This document shows, piece by piece, positions 1 through 12,066 of a DNA stretch of 64,000 nt. Both the position numbers and the translations under genes were made by a program. How positions within the stretch are numbered: the stretch's first letter is position 1; each line of letters starts with the position of its first letter. Source of the DNA: Noviherbaspirillum aridicola (lineage in GTDB: Bacteria; Pseudomonadota; Gammaproteobacteria; Burkholderiales; Burkholderiaceae_D); contig NZ_BPMK01000014.1 of assembly GCF_019656455.1 (NCBI RefSeq), positions 62,001 through 126,000 of the forward strand. Reading direction: 5' to 3'. The notes beneath the pieces were generated by a model. The model worked only from the letters and a program-made list of their open reading frames with translations, was not told the origin of the DNA and did not search any database.

Positions 1-17
1 AAGCGGGCGCGTGACTG

Positions 18-1805
18 TCAAGAGCGCGAGGACAGGACAGCCTCGATGGAAGGGAAACTCGAAGAAGCGCCCGCCCCGAGCAGCAGCAGCCAGCGAATCT
101 CGTTGTTGCCACGTGCCGTGGCCAGGTCGTAAAGAGAGCCGCCGCGCGCAGTGCCGGCTTTCGGATCTGCGCCCGCCCTCAGCAATTCCCTCACGCTGTC
201 CACGCAGCCGCGCTCTACCGCCAGCTCGAGCGGCGTTTTGCCGCTGTATGCTTTGGCATTCGGATCCGCGCCGGCTGCCACCAGAAATGCAATCGAGGCG
301 GGGCTGTTTTCAACAGCGTCCCGCACCAGCCTCCCGCCCGTCGGTCCGCGGATGGCGTCGGCGACGATGGGGTTGGCTGCCAGGGCAGCCACGCTTTCAG
401 GCCGGTTGTTCAGCACCGCGATATCAAGTGGTGTATCCCCGGAGTCGTCGAAGGCGGTTGGATTCACGCCCGCCTCGATCAGCATTGCAATCGAAGCCGG
501 GCTGGTGAAGACCGCATTACGCAGGAGTGCTTCGCCCGTGCGCCCGCGCATGTGCTCACGGACACTCCCGGCGGCGAGCATTGCGGCCACAATCTCGGGC
601 CGGTCATGTTGTATTGCCAACTGCACGGGCATCGCTCCGGTCTCGTCGCTGGCGCCCGGATCGGCGCCGGCCGCGATCAGCGCCGGAATGGAGTCCGGAC
701 TGTTCATGATGGCCAGACGCAGCAGCGCGGCACCCGTACTGCCGCCGAGCCCCTCCTCGACCCCCGGTTGCGACAGCAGAATGGCCACGCTTTCGGAACG
801 GTTCTGCAGCACGGCGTGTTCGAGCGGAGTCTGACCGAGTTCCGGCGCGCCCGGATTCACGCCGGCGGTGACAAGCAGCGGTATGGAGGCGGGGCTGTTC
901 ACAATCGCGCTGCGCAGGATGCGCCGCCCAGTACTGTCGGAGACACTGTTGCAGACTCGCGCGTCATCAAGCAGGGCCCTTGCCGCGGCCGGACGGTTTT
1001 TTTCGACCGCGGCCTCAAGGGGCGTCTTGTTCGCAACATCCTTGACCAGCGGGTCCGCGCCGTAACGCAGATAACGGGCGACCAGCGCCGGCAGGTTTTC
1101 ATCCTCGCAGAGCGCCACGGCCCGATGCAGACTGGTCCTGCCTTCGTCGTCTCTGCCATTGATATCCACCCCTGACTCAAGCATCTGTTTCAGCATGCGC
1201 ACGCTGGACTGCGCGGCAAGATCGACCGGCGTCATGCCCTGCTTGTCGGTGAGCGCGAGATTCGCCTTGCCGAGCAGCGCCTTCGCCCAGTCACGCTTGC
1301 CTGCGCGCACGGCAAGGTGCATGAGTGTGTCGCCATTGGCATCCCGCTGATTCGGATCGACCTTGTCGTGGCCGAGCAGGACGTCGACGACATCGAACCG
1401 TTTCTGCGTCAGCCAGTACTTGAGCTCATTCTCCGGGAAGGGATTCGGATCCACCCCGTCAGCGTCAAGCAACGCCCGGAACACATCGAACTGCCCGCGG
1501 TGAGCGGCGAGCTTCAGGGCCGACATGCCACCTTCGAGGATGTGATGCGGGCTCATGCCATTCTCCAGCAACTTCCGTACTGCCCCGACGTCACCGCTCT
1601 TGACGGCAAGCCGAAAGCGCGTGGGGTTGTCGACCGCCAGCGCGGCGCGCAGGCGGCGCCCCACATTCGACGAACCCGGATGATGAGGCACGTGTCCGTG
1701 CTGAGCGGACGCGACTGGAGCGCTTGATGTGGAAGCCTCAGGAGGTGGCTGTGATCCAGTCCTCGAATGGGAAAAAGCGCTGGCAACGTGTGACAGGATA
1801 CGCAT
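18..1805 (-). CDS. Ankyrin-repeat protein with a 66-residue super-repeat
   Basis: Ankyrin repeats run from about residue 55 to near the C-terminus (typical TPLEHAV, TPLDIAV, TPLELAV helices followed by AGADP/AGVNP turns). The second half is built from four 65-66-residue blocks, each opening with TG..L(L/V)R.A and containing NSP.SI, starting near residues 292, 357, 423 and 489. The first 48 residues are Ser/Pro/His/Ala-rich, with no hydrophobic signal peptide and no membrane segment. The ATG at 1805 is chosen; a TTG lies three codons upstream, and neither has a clear Shine-Dalgarno. The gene follows gyrB on the same strand beyond its terminator. Ankyrin proteins bind other proteins, and the partner here is unknown. 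The serine-rich, acid-poor N-terminus would suit a type III secreted effector, but this is inference. Confidence 0.85.
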   Translation of the reverse strand: MRILSHVASAFSHSRTGSQPPPEASTSSAPVASAQHGHVPHHPGSSNVGRRLRAALAVDNPTRFRLAVKSGDVGAVRKLLENGMSPHHILEGGMSALKLAAHRGQFDVFRALLDADGVDPNPFPENELKYWLTQKRFDVVDVLLGHDKVDPNQRDANGDTLMHLAVRAGKRDWAKALLGKANLALTDKQGMTPVDLAAQSSVRMLKQMLESGVDINGRDDEGRTSLHRAVALCEDENLPALVARYLRYGADPLVKDVANKTPLEAAVEKNRPAAARALLDDARVCNSVSDSTGRRILRSAIVNSPASIPLLVTAGVNPGAPELGQTPLEHAVLQNRSESVAILLSQPGVEEGLGGSTGAALLRLAIMNSPDSIPALIAAGADPGASDETGAMPVQLAIQHDRPEIVAAMLAAGSVREHMRGRTGEALLRNAVFTSPASIAMLIEAGVNPTAFDDSGDTPLDIAVLNNRPESVAALAANPIVADAIRGPTGGRLVRDAVENSPASIAFLVAAGADPNAKAYSGKTPLELAVERGCVDSVRELLRAGADPKAGTARGGSLYDLATARGNNEIRWLLLLGAGASSSFPSIEAVLSSRS

Positions 1806-1946
1806 GGCAGACAAGGCAGCACCTAGGGTGCCCGGGCGTTGTTGAAAGCCCTTGTGTTTCAGGCGCGGGCAAACGGTTCCATTGGGCGTCTCTTCCCACC
1901 AGCGCGGATGTCACCGCCATCTCGGTGTCGGTGCTGTGTCTCCGGA

Positions 1947-1980
1947 AGAAAAAAAGGCTGACCTGTGCGGCCAGCCTTTC
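1947..1980 (-). terminator. Rho-independent terminator downstream of gyrB
   Basis: Inverted repeat AAAGGCTG / CAGCCTTT (1953-1960 and 1972-1979). On the minus strand the stem is followed by a run of T (the A run at 1949-1955). It lies 26 bases past the gyrB stop and separates gyrB from the ankyrin gene. Confidence 0.8.
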
Positions 1981-2005
1981 CTCTGTGGAGACTTCGAACA
2001 AACAC

Positions 2006-4531
<2,526 letters not shown>

Positions 4532-4562
4532 CTACCAAAGAGCGGTCTGGACGATGTGCCCA

Positions 4563-4577
4563 GAATTTTCAAAATTC
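4563..4577. repeat. AT-rich palindrome in the gyrB 5' region
   Basis: GAATTTT-C-AAAATTC is a perfect 7-bp-arm inverted repeat 56 bases upstream of the gyrB start, in an otherwise GC-rich region. It may be part of the gyrB promoter or operator. No function can be assigned. Confidence 0.4.
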
Positions 4578-4588
4578 CTTAAAGCGGC

Positions 4589-4619
4589 AAAGGGGTGCGC
4601 TGTGATCGCGCCCCCCTTT
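4589..4619 (-). terminator. Hairpin after dnaN, possible attenuating terminator
   Basis: AAAGGGG-T-GCGC / GCGC-C-CCCCTTT forms an 11-pair stem with one mismatch and a 7-base loop, 31 bases past the dnaN stop and before gyrB. The T tract on the minus strand is weak (TTTGCCGCTTT), so it could attenuate rather than end transcription. Confidence 0.4.
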
Positions 4620-4650
4620 CGCCTGCTTGCTTATGTGTTCCTTAGATCCA

Positions 4651-5757
4651 TCAGATACGCATGGGCATCACGACATACTTGAAGTCGGCGTTGTCGGGCA
4701 GGGTGATCAGCGCCGAGGAGTTGGCATCGCCGAGGGCGATGTTGATGTTGTCGGTTTTCAGATTGTTGAGCACGTCGAGCAGATAGGTGACGTTGAAGCC
4801 GATGTCGATGCTGTCGCCGCCGTAATCGATCTCGAGCTCTTCCACCGCCTCTTCCTGGTCGGCGTTGGTGGAGCTGATCTTCAGGCTGCCCGGCGCGATG
4901 ATGCAGCGCACGCCCTTGAACTTGTCGCTCGTCATGATGGCCGCGCGCTGCAGCGCGTGCAGCAGCGTCTGGCGGTCGATCGTGAAGTTGTTCTTGTAGC
5001 CCTTCGGGATCACGCGCGTGTAGTCGGGGAACTTGCCCTCGACGAGCTTGGAGATCAGCTCGATGTCGGCAAACGTCAGCTTGACCTGGTTGTTGGCGAT
5101 TTCGAGCTCGACCGGATTGTCGAGGTCTTCCAGCAGGCGCTGCAGTTCGAGGATGGTCTTGCGCGGGATGATCACTTCCTGGCGCTGGAAGTCCTGGTCG
5201 GTCTCGACCTGGCAGAACGCGAGGCGGTGGCCGTCGGTGGCGACCGCGATCACGTTCTTGCCGTCGACGACCAGCAGCAGGCCGTTGAGGTAGTAGCGGA
5301 TGTCCTGCTGCGCCATCGCGAAGTGGACCATGTTGAACAGGTGCTTGAGCGTCTTCTGCGGCAGCGTCACGCGCGCGTTGTAGTGCTCAGCCTGGGCGAC
5401 GGTCGGGAATTCCTCGGCTGCCAGGGTCTGCAGCGCGAAGCGCGACTTGCCGGACTGGACCGTCATGCGCTTGTTGGCCAGCGACAGCGACACGTCGCCG
5501 GAGTCGGGCAGCGCGCGCAGGATGTCGAGCAGCTTGCGGGCGGCGACGGTGGTGGCGCCGACTTCGCCGCCGACGCCCACGTCGGCGTGCGTGGTGATCT
5601 GCACTTCAATGTCGGTGGACAGGAAGGAGACCTTTTCACCGTCCTTGCGAATGAGGATATTGGCCAGAATCGGCAGCGTGTGCCGACGCTCGACAATACC
5701 ACTCACGATCTGCAGCGGCCGGAGCAGCGTGTCTCTTTGGGTTTTAACCAATTGCAT
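4651..5757 (-). CDS. dnaN: DNA polymerase III beta subunit (sliding clamp)
   Basis: Ring-shaped homodimeric clamp that tethers DNA polymerase III and other factors to DNA. The 368-residue length fits the family (about 366). Recognisable clamp features are the N-terminal LVKTQRDTLLRPLQIVSGIVE, the middle-domain IATDGHRLA-like segment (IAVATDGHRLAFCQVE), the FPDYTRVIP loop and the C-terminal ending VVMPMRI, which forms part of the hydrophobic protein-binding cleft. The ATG at 5757 is preceded by AAGGA. It is downstream of dnaA with 233 bases between and upstream of gyrB. Confidence 0.98.
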   Translation of the reverse strand: MQLVKTQRDTLLRPLQIVSGIVERRHTLPILANILIRKDGEKVSFLSTDIEVQITTHADVGVGGEVGATTVAARKLLDILRALPDSGDVSLSLANKRMTVQSGKSRFALQTLAAEEFPTVAQAEHYNARVTLPQKTLKHLFNMVHFAMAQQDIRYYLNGLLLVVDGKNVIAVATDGHRLAFCQVETDQDFQRQEVIIPRKTILELQRLLEDLDNPVELEIANNQVKLTFADIELISKLVEGKFPDYTRVIPKGYKNNFTIDRQTLLHALQRAAIMTSDKFKGVRCIIAPGSLKISSTNADQEEAVEELEIDYGGDSIDIGFNVTYLLDVLNNLKTDNINIALGDANSSALITLPDNADFKYVVMPMRI

Positions 5758-5960
5758 GCTTTAGTCCTTGTATTGGTTGAATGAGGCGTTGCGATGGTTC
5801 GGGTGGCGGGACTCCGCAGGCCGGAATCCATATAAGGCGAAACCCCTCTATTTTGACAGAAAAGGGGGCAGCCAAAGAAATCTTCGTCACGTTTTTTTAA
5901 CAGAGTGACAACATCCACCCATACCAGGCCGGCACGGGCGGCCGGCGGCGGCGGAATGAC

Positions 5961-5969
5961 TTATCCACA
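5961..5969 (+). promoter_or_regulatory. Perfect DnaA box between dnaA and dnaN
   Basis: TTATCCACA matches the DnaA-box consensus exactly. It lies 22 bases downstream of the dnaA stop in the 233-base dnaN-dnaA gap. It may act in replication origin function or in control of dnaN. It is single in this gap, so an oriC is not established here. Confidence 0.55.
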
Positions 5970-5990
5970 AGCCGCCGGGCAGGCGGGGCG

Positions 5991-7397
5991 TCAGCCTTTG
6001 AGGGTCTGTTCGAGGACGTGGAGTTCGTGGTTGACTTCCGGGTTCTTGGCGCGGTCGGCGGCGATCTTGCGCACCGCGTGCAGCACGGTGGTATGGTCGC
6101 GCCCGCCGAACAGCTCGCCGATCTCCGGCAGGCTCTTCTGGGTCAGCTCCTTGGCCAGGTACATCGCGATCTGGCGCGGGCGGGCGATGTTGGCCGGCCG
6201 CTTCTTGGAGTACATGTCGGCGACCTTGATGTTGAAGAAGTCGGCCACGGTCTTCTGGATGTTCTCCACGGAGATCTGGCGGTTCTGCACCGACAGCAGG
6301 TCCTTCAATGCCTCCTTGACAACATCGATCGTGATGTCCTTGCCGTGGAAACGGGAGTAGGCCAGGATCTTGCGCAGCGCGCCTTCGAGTTCGCGCACGT
6401 TGGAGCGCAGGTGCTTGGCCACGAAAAAGGCGACGTCGTCGCTCAGGACGGCGCCTTCCTGTGCCGCTTTCTTCAGCAGGATCGCGACCCGCATTTCCAG
6501 CTCCGGCGGCTCGACCGCGACCGTCAGGCCGGAGTCGAAACGGGAGATCAGGCGGTCATCCATGCCGCTGATTTCCTTCGGATAGGTGTCGCTCGTGATG
6601 ATGATCTGCTTCTTGGCGGCGATCAGCGCCTCGAACGCATAGAAGAATTCTTCCTGCGTGCGACTCTTGCCGGCGAAGAACTGAATATCGTCGATGAGCA
6701 GCATGTCCAGCGAGTGGTAGTAGCGCTTGAAATCGTCGAAGCCCTTGCGCTGGTAAGCGGTCACTACGTCGCGTACATACTGTTCCGCGTGGATGTAGCG
6801 GATGCGCACGTCGGGCTTCTCCGCCAGCAGCTGGTTGCCGATGGCGTGGATCAGGTGGGTCTTGCCGAGACCGACGCCGCCGTAGAGGAACAGCGGGTTG
6901 TAGGACACGCCCGGGTTGTTGGCGACCTGGATCGCGGCGGCGCGGGCGAGCTGGTTGGCCTTGCCGGTGACGAAGCTTTCAAAGGTCAGCGCGGGATTGA
7001 TGCGGCTCTGGTCGCGCTTCTTGGTCTCTTCTATGTACAGGTCGGCACGCTCGATCGCATCCGGCATGTCGATCACCGCCGCGGCCTGGGCAGCGCCGCC
7101 GCCATTGACCGCCGCGGCCGCGGCCGGTGCCGGGGCCGGACGGCGCGCGCCGCCGGCACGCGGGTCGAGCACGAACTGCACGTCGATCGGGGCTTCCCAG
7201 TATTCCGAGGCGAGGGTGGTGATACGGCTGGCAAACTGCTGCTTGACCCAGTCCAGCTTGAAGCGGTTGGGCGCCGCGATGCGCAGGCGGCCGTCCTCGA
7301 AATCGAGCGGAACCAGGGGTTTGATCCATGCGCTGAATTGTTGCGGCGGGAGTTCCTGCTCCAGTTTCGCGGAGCAAGTCTGCCAGAAATTTTCCAT
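5991..7397 (-). CDS. dnaA: Chromosomal replication initiator protein DnaA
   Basis: AAA+ initiator that binds DnaA boxes and opens the origin. Domain I is at about 1-80 (starting [20 protein letters not shown]), followed by a Pro/Ala-rich linker. The AAA+ core has Walker [17 protein letters not shown] and Walker [10 protein letters not shown]. Domain IV has the signature [15 protein letters not shown]. The ATG at 7397 is preferred over an in-frame ATG at 7451 because family members begin with MENFW/MEHFW. The resulting 468 residues match the usual length. No strong Shine-Dalgarno is visible at either start. The gene is divergent from rpmH across the origin-proximal gap. Confidence 0.97.
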   Translation of the reverse strand: MENFWQTCSAKLEQELPPQQFSAWIKPLVPLDFEDGRLRIAAPNRFKLDWVKQQFASRITTLASEYWEAPIDVQFVLDPRAGGARRPAPAPAAAAAVNGGGAAQAAAVIDMPDAIERADLYIEETKKRDQSRINPALTFESFVTGKANQLARAAAIQVANNPGVSYNPLFLYGGVGLGKTHLIHAIGNQLLAEKPDVRIRYIHAEQYVRDVVTAYQRKGFDDFKRYYHSLDMLLIDDIQFFAGKSRTQEEFFYAFEALIAAKKQIIITSDTYPKEISGMDDRLISRFDSGLTVAVEPPELEMRVAILLKKAAQEGAVLSDDVAFFVAKHLRSNVRELEGALRKILAYSRFHGKDITIDVVKEALKDLLSVQNRQISVENIQKTVADFFNIKVADMYSKKRPANIARPRQIAMYLAKELTQKSLPEIGELFGGRDHTTVLHAVRKIAADRAKNPEVNHELHVLEQTLKG

Positions 7398-7655
7398 GGA
7401 TTGTTCTAGTAGTCTTGGTATGGTGGATACAGACTGCAGCGCCGCAGCCATCTTGCGCCTGCGGCGTCTGGCGCAGCTTCGGTCGGCCGCGCGGGAGGGC
7501 TATTCTATACCCGGGCAAGGATAGTTATCCACAGGGCGCGACATTTTTCCGACATAAAAAAGAGCTTGCCAAGAACCGGGTTTTTTGCGTGGCAGGACCG
7601 CCCCGGCAGCGCGCAGGCACCGGGCGGGGCAAGGCCCGGCACGGCCGCTAAGTGA

Positions 7656-7685
7656 TTGACAGAGAAAGCGAAACTGGTGTTTAAT
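7656..7685 (+). promoter_or_regulatory. Sigma-70 promoter for rpmH-rnpA
   Basis: TTGACA (7656-7661), an 18-base spacer and TTTAAT (7680-7685). It sits about 95 bases before the rpmH start, as expected for a strong ribosomal-protein promoter. Confidence 0.7.
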
Positions 7686-7706
7686 CGCGGGTTCACTGCC
7701 TGTCGC

Positions 7707-7726
7707 GTTTTGTGTCCGCACAAAAC
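7707..7726 (+). promoter_or_regulatory. Hairpin in the rpmH leader
   Basis: GTTTTGTG-TCCG-CACAAAAC is a perfect 8-bp stem with a 4-base loop, about 15 bases after the expected transcription start and 54 bases before the rpmH ATG. It could stabilise or regulate the leader mRNA. There is no adjacent T run. Confidence 0.6.
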
Positions 7727-7780
7727 AAGAATGGGCTGAGCTGAGAACCAACCCATTTCTGCCGAACTAGCGAGACCAAC

Positions 7781-7915
7781 ATGAAACGTACTTACCAACC
7801 GTCCGTCGTCCGCCGCAAGCGCACCCACGGCTTCCGTGCACGCATGGCCACCCGTAGCGGCCGCGCCGTCCTGAACGCTCGCCGCGCCAAGGGCCGCAAG
7901 CGCCTGGCCGTCTGA
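7781..7915 (+). CDS. rpmH: 50S ribosomal protein L34
   Basis: A 44-residue, very basic protein starting [20 protein letters not shown] and ending GRKRLAV, the canonical L34 sequence and length. L34 is a small protein of the large ribosomal subunit. It is first in the rpmH-rnpA-yidD-yidC unit, 32 bases before rnpA. Confidence 0.97.
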   Translation: MKRTYQPSVVRRKRTHGFRARMATRSGRAVLNARRAKGRKRLAV

Positions 7916-7947
7916 GGCCGGCTTCGGCTGCCGAAACTGCTGCTGGC

Positions 7948-8328
7948 GTGAGCGAAGACTATTCACGCGCCCGGCGCATCGTAAAAACGGATGAGTTCTC
8001 ATCCGTTTTTCGTTTGCGGCCCGCTCAACGCAGCGCCCACTTCGTGCTGTACACCCGCAGCAATTCCCTCAGTCACGCCCGCCTGGGCGTTGTCGTGGCG
8101 AAGCGCTTCGCGCCGCGCGCGGTCACCCGCAACACGATCAAGCGTCTCACCCGCGAAACCTTCCGCCTGTCGTCGCTGCCCGCGCTCGACTGCATCGTCC
8201 GCCTGACCAAACCCGTGAATGCCCGCCGCGACCCCGCCACCGGCGCGCGGCTCAAGCAGACGCTGCGCGCCGAGCTGGCGCAGCTGCTGCGCTCGCAGGT
8301 CCGCAAGCCGGAGGAGATGCGCGGATGA
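7948..8328 (+). CDS. rnpA: Ribonuclease P protein component
   Basis: Basic protein partner of the RNase P RNA in 5' maturation of tRNAs. It has 126 residues and the family signature [10 protein letters not shown], preceded by [16 protein letters not shown] and the N-terminal aromatic cleft region [16 protein letters not shown]. It starts at GTG (7948). The 3' end overlaps yidD by the ATGA arrangement, which indicates translational coupling. Confidence 0.95.
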   Translation: MSEDYSRARRIVKTDEFSSVFRLRPAQRSAHFVLYTRSNSLSHARLGVVVAKRFAPRAVTRNTIKRLTRETFRLSSLPALDCIVRLTKPVNARRDPATGARLKQTLRAELAQLLRSQVRKPEEMRG

Positions 8329-8561
8329 AACCCGTTTTGCTGCTACTATTGCGCGCGTACCGGCTGGGCATCAGTCCTTTTCTCGGCCAGAAGTGCCGCT
8401 TCTACCCGAGCTGCTCCAGCTATGCGATGGAGGCGATCGAGTTGCACGGCGCGGCACGGGGCAGCCTGCTGGCCGCGCGCCGCTTGTGCAAATGCCATCC
8501 CTGGCACCCGGGCGGCGTCGATCCGGTGCCGCCGAAAGCCTGCGCCGGACATCGCCACTGA
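8325..8561 (+). CDS. yidD: Membrane protein insertion efficiency factor YidD
   Basis: A 78-residue YidD-family protein with the conserved cysteine motifs [15 protein letters not shown] and [15 protein letters not shown] and an N-terminal amphipathic or hydrophobic segment. It assists YidC-dependent insertion at the inner membrane. It overlaps rnpA by 4 bases and precedes yidC by 30. Confidence 0.95.
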   Translation: MKPVLLLLLRAYRLGISPFLGQKCRFYPSCSSYAMEAIELHGAARGSLLAARRLCKCHPWHPGGVDPVPPKACAGHRH

Positions 8562-8591
8562 ATTCCTGATTACTGAAGACCACACTCTTAT

Positions 8592-10241
8592 ATGGATATC
8601 CAACGTACCGTTCTGTGGGTTGTATTCTCGTTGTCGCTGCTGCTGCTGTGGGACAACTGGATGCGCTACAACGGCAAGCAGTCGCTGTTCTTCCCGAGCG
8701 CGACGCAGCAGCAGTCCGCCCAGCCCGCGGCCGGCGGCGAGCCCGCCCGCCGCAACGATGTGCCGCAGGTAAGCGCGCCGGCGGCGGCAACGCCGGCGGT
8801 GCCGGCCGGCGCCGACCGCAGCGGCGAGGTGATCACCATCACCACCGACCTGGTCAGGGCCGAGATCGACACCGTGGGCGGCGAGCTGCAGCGGCTGGAG
8901 CTGCTCAAGCACAAGGACACGGTGGACCAGAACAAGAACATGGTGCTGTTCGATTCCGGCAATGCCCATGTCTACCTGGCGCAGACCGGCCTGATCGGCG
9001 GCCCCTTCCCCAATCACAAGACCGCATTCTCCGTTCGGCCGGGTCCGCGCAGCCTCGACGGCAACGAGGAGCTGCAGCTGGTGCTGGAGTCCGAGCAGGG
9101 CGGCGTCAAGCTGGTGAAGACCTATACCTTCCGCCGCGGCGAGTACACCATCGGCATCAGGCATGAGGTGATCAACAACGGCGTGCAGCCGATCAGCCCC
9201 TCGCTGTATGTGCAGCTGGTACGCGACGGCAATGCGCCGGCGGGCGAGTCGGCGTTCTACAGCACCTTCACCGGGCCGGTCGTCTACACCGAGGCCGACA
9301 AGTTCCAGAAGATGAGCTTCGAGGACATCGAGGAAGGCAAGGCACGCCATGCGACCAAGTCCGACAACGGCTGGGTGGCGCTGGTGCAGCATTATTTCGT
9401 GTCGGCCTTCCTGCCGCCGCAGAACACCGCGCGCGAAATCTACACCAAGAAAATCGACAACAACCTGTACGCGGTCGGCTCCATCCTGCAGGTGGGCACC
9501 GTCGAGCCGGGCAAGTCGGCGACCGTGAACGTGCCGCTGTACTCCGGCCCGCAGGAATCGGACCGCCTCGAGAAGCTGGCGCCGGGACTGGAACTGGTCA
9601 AGGACTACGGCTGGCTGACCGTGATCGCCAAGCCGATCTTCTGGCTGATGGAACAGATCCACAAGGTGCTCGGCAACTGGGGCTGGACCATCATCGTGCT
9701 GACCGTGCTGATCAAGCTCGCCTTCTTCCCGTTGTCGGCGGCGAGCTATCGCAGCATGGCCAAGATGAAGACCGTGACGCCGAAGATGCAGGCCATCCGC
9801 GATCGCCACAAGAACGATCCGCAGAAGATGAACCAGGCGATGATGGAGCTGTACAAGACCGAGAAGATCAATCCGCTCGGCGGCTGCCTGCCGATCCTGG
9901 TGCAGATCCCGGTCTTCATCGCGCTGTACTGGGTACTGCTGGCCTCGGTCGAGATGCGCAACGCGCCGTGGCTCGGCTGGATCACCGACCTCGCCTCGCC
10001 CGACCCGTGGTTTATCCTGCCGGTCATCATGGCGGTGTCGATGTTCATCCAGACCAAGCTCAACCCGACCCCGCCGGACCCGGTGCAGGCCAAGGTGATG
10101 CTGTTCATGCCGATCGCTTTCTCGGTGATGTTCTTCTTCTTCCCGGCCGGCCTCGTGCTGTACTGGGTGGTCAACAACATCCTGTCGATCGCGCAGCAGT
10201 GGTTCATCACTCGCCGCATCGAAAGCGGCAAGCCGGCGTAA
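8592..10241 (+). CDS. yidC: Membrane protein insertase YidC
   Basis: Inner-membrane insertase (Oxa1/YidC family) of 549 residues. It has an N-terminal transmembrane anchor (about residues 5-25), an Ala/Pro-rich linker and the large periplasmic domain of Gram-negative YidC (to about 340). The conserved five-helix core contains the [18 protein letters not shown] helix, the cytoplasmic [15 protein letters not shown] hairpin and the [17 protein letters not shown] helix. It is last in the unit, and a terminator follows. Confidence 0.97.
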   Translation: MDIQRTVLWVVFSLSLLLLWDNWMRYNGKQSLFFPSATQQQSAQPAAGGEPARRNDVPQVSAPAAATPAVPAGADRSGEVITITTDLVRAEIDTVGGELQRLELLKHKDTVDQNKNMVLFDSGNAHVYLAQTGLIGGPFPNHKTAFSVRPGPRSLDGNEELQLVLESEQGGVKLVKTYTFRRGEYTIGIRHEVINNGVQPISPSLYVQLVRDGNAPAGESAFYSTFTGPVVYTEADKFQKMSFEDIEEGKARHATKSDNGWVALVQHYFVSAFLPPQNTAREIYTKKIDNNLYAVGSILQVGTVEPGKSATVNVPLYSGPQESDRLEKLAPGLELVKDYGWLTVIAKPIFWLMEQIHKVLGNWGWTIIVLTVLIKLAFFPLSAASYRSMAKMKTVTPKMQAIRDRHKNDPQKMNQAMMELYKTEKINPLGGCLPILVQIPVFIALYWVLLASVEMRNAPWLGWITDLASPDPWFILPVIMAVSMFIQTKLNPTPPDPVQAKVMLFMPIAFSVMFFFFPAGLVLYWVVNNILSIAQQWFITRRIESGKPA

Positions 10242-10255
10242 GCCAGGCCGCATCG

Positions 10256-10287
10256 CAAAGCCCGCCGCGTGCGGGCTTTGTTGTTTT
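10256..10287 (+). terminator. Rho-independent terminator after yidC
   Basis: CAAAGCCCGC (10256-10265) and GCGGGCTTTG (10271-10280) form a 10-bp stem with a 5-base loop, followed by TTGTTTT. It ends the rpmH-yidC unit before mnmE. Confidence 0.85.
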
Positions 10288-10334
10288 CAGGGACCGCATT
10301 GCCGATCCATCACCACGCCCATAAAATCCGTTCC

Positions 10335-11717
10335 ATGAATCACGACACGACTCCCATCGCAGCCATCGCCACGCCGCCCGGGCGCGGCGGTATCGGCGTG
10401 GTGCGCATCTCCGGCAAGAACCTGGCGCCGGTGATGGAAGCCGTCTGCGGCACCTCGGCGCTGCAGCCGCGCCATGCGACCTACCTGCCCTTCCGCCATG
10501 CCGACGGCAGCGCGATCGACCAGGGGCTGGCGATCTACTTCAAGGCACCCCATTCCTACACCGGCGAAGACGTGCTCGAGCTGCACGGCCACGGCGGCCC
10601 GGTGGTGATGCAGATGCTGCTGGCGCGCTGCCTCGAAGCGGGGCGCGACATCGATTTGCGGCTGGCCGAACCGGGCGAATTCACCCAGCGCGCCTTCCTC
10701 AACGACAAGCTGGACCTGGCGCAGGCGGAAGCCGTCGCCGACCTGATCGAAGCCTCGACCGAGGCGGCGGCGAAATCGGCGTCGGCGTCGCTGACCGGCG
10801 CCTTCTCGCGCGCCATCCACGGGCTGGTGGAGAAGGTGATCCACCTGCGCATGCTGGTCGAGGCCACGCTCGATTTTCCGGAAGAGGAGATCGACTTCCT
10901 CGAGAAGTCCGACGCCCGCGGCCAGCTCGAGCGCATCCGCGCGGACCTGGAGCAGGTGTTCGCCGAAGCCTCGCAGGGCGCGCTGCTGCGCGAGGGTCTG
11001 AACGTGGTGCTGGCCGGCCAGCCGAACGTCGGCAAGTCATCGCTGCTCAACGCGCTGGCCGGCGCGGAAATCGCGATCGTGACCCCGATCGCGGGTACCA
11101 CCCGCGACAAGGTGAGCGAGACCATACAGATCGAAGGCATCCCGCTCAACATCGTCGACACCGCCGGCATCCGCGAGGCGGGCGACGAAGTCGAACGCAT
11201 CGGCATCGAGCGCACCTGGGGCGAAGTCTTCAGGGCCGACGTCATCGTGCACCTGCTCGACGCCGGCCGCGGACCGACCCGCGCCGACGAAGACATCACG
11301 CAGCGCTTCCCGCCCAACGTGCCGGTGCTGCGCGTCTGGAACAAGATCGACCTGTCCGGCCACAAGCCGGCGGTGGACCGGGCGGCGGAAGCCACCCACA
11401 TCTACCTGTCGGCGACCGAGCGCGCCGGCATCGACCTGCTGCGCGCCGAACTGTTGCGCGTCGCCGGCTGGCAGCAGACGGCCGAGTCGCGCTTCATCGC
11501 GCGCGAGCGGCACCTGGTCGCGCTGAAGGCGGCGCGCGAACACCTGGCATTCGCGGCCGAGCACGCGATGGCCGGCGGCCAGACGAGCGACCAGGCACTC
11601 GACCTGTTCGCGGAGGAATTGCGCATCGCGCAGGAACGGCTGTCGAGCATCACCGGCGAGTTCACGCCGGATGATTTGCTGGGGGTGATTTTCAGCCGGT
11701 TTTGTATCGGGAAGTAG
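10335..11717 (+). CDS. mnmE: tRNA modification GTPase MnmE
   Basis: GTPase that, with MnmG, adds the carboxymethylaminomethyl group to the wobble uridine of some tRNAs. The 460-residue product has the N-terminal formyl-THF-binding domain ([18 protein letters not shown]), a G domain with P-loop [12 protein letters not shown] and DTAG switch, and the C-terminal FCIGK with the conserved cysteine. The ATG at 10335 is used because the protein then begins at the conserved N-terminus; an upstream in-frame ATG would add 22 unrelated residues. mnmG/parAB, often nearby in other genomes, are not in this window. Confidence 0.97.
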   Translation: MNHDTTPIAAIATPPGRGGIGVVRISGKNLAPVMEAVCGTSALQPRHATYLPFRHADGSAIDQGLAIYFKAPHSYTGEDVLELHGHGGPVVMQMLLARCLEAGRDIDLRLAEPGEFTQRAFLNDKLDLAQAEAVADLIEASTEAAAKSASASLTGAFSRAIHGLVEKVIHLRMLVEATLDFPEEEIDFLEKSDARGQLERIRADLEQVFAEASQGALLREGLNVVLAGQPNVGKSSLLNALAGAEIAIVTPIAGTTRDKVSETIQIEGIPLNIVDTAGIREAGDEVERIGIERTWGEVFRADVIVHLLDAGRGPTRADEDITQRFPPNVPVLRVWNKIDLSGHKPAVDRAAEATHIYLSATERAGIDLLRAELLRVAGWQQTAESRFIARERHLVALKAAREHLAFAAEHAMAGGQTSDQALDLFAEELRIAQERLSSITGEFTPDDLLGVIFSRFCIGK

Positions 11718-11820
11718 CGCGAGGTCTGCTGGAGCAAACGGACGTTGATTACGCTGCGACAAAGCAGTCGTGCATGGCATCTGCTCGAACCAGATTTGAA
11801 AACAGAGTATCTGTATCAAC

Positions 11821-12066
11821 GTGCTGAGAGGGAAAGTGTTGGCGTCGTATTGCCGAGGAAGGAAACAACAAAGCTATGCGGCAAAGCTCGTAAAGATGCC
11901 GCCCATCTCCCTTTCATCTACAAATGAGGAGCAAAGCGCAATCGCCCACCTCCTCTCCGAAATGTTCGCCGAACTTGCCGCTCTTGGAGCCAGGCCCGCA
12001 AAGGTACGACAAATCAAGCGAGGCATGATGCAGGAGCTGCTCACCGGGAGGAACCGCCTCGTATGA
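11821..12066 (+). pseudogene. Remnant of a type I restriction specificity subunit (hsdS 3' end)
   Basis: From about 11893 the frame encodes an HsdS C-terminus: the EQSAIAHLLSEMFAELAALG helix, then the K-x-KRGMMQELLTG..RLV ending typical of type I specificity subunits. The two DNA-recognition domains and most of the conserved regions are absent. Upstream codons (11745-11890) do not extend the match, although a fragment EPDLKTEYLYQ in another frame may be a further scrambled relic. No hsdM or hsdR is present. The stop overlaps the next gene by ATGA, preserving an ancestral operon junction. Confidence 0.75.

Larger units (their letters stand above)
7398..7780. other. dnaA-rpmH divergent intergenic region, candidate origin zone
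   Basis: This 383-base gene-free stretch between divergent dnaA and rpmH is where many bacteria place oriC or its promoters. It holds one perfect DnaA box (TTATCCACA, 7525-7533), a short A/T-rich patch at about 7541-7563, the rpmH promoter and a leader hairpin. A dense DnaA-box cluster is not seen, so the region is a candidate only. Confidence 0.5.

Noticed and set aside
8346-10253. A 635-codon minus-strand frame opposite yidC
   Set aside because: Low-complexity translation (His/Arg/Asp-rich) antisense to a canonical yidC.
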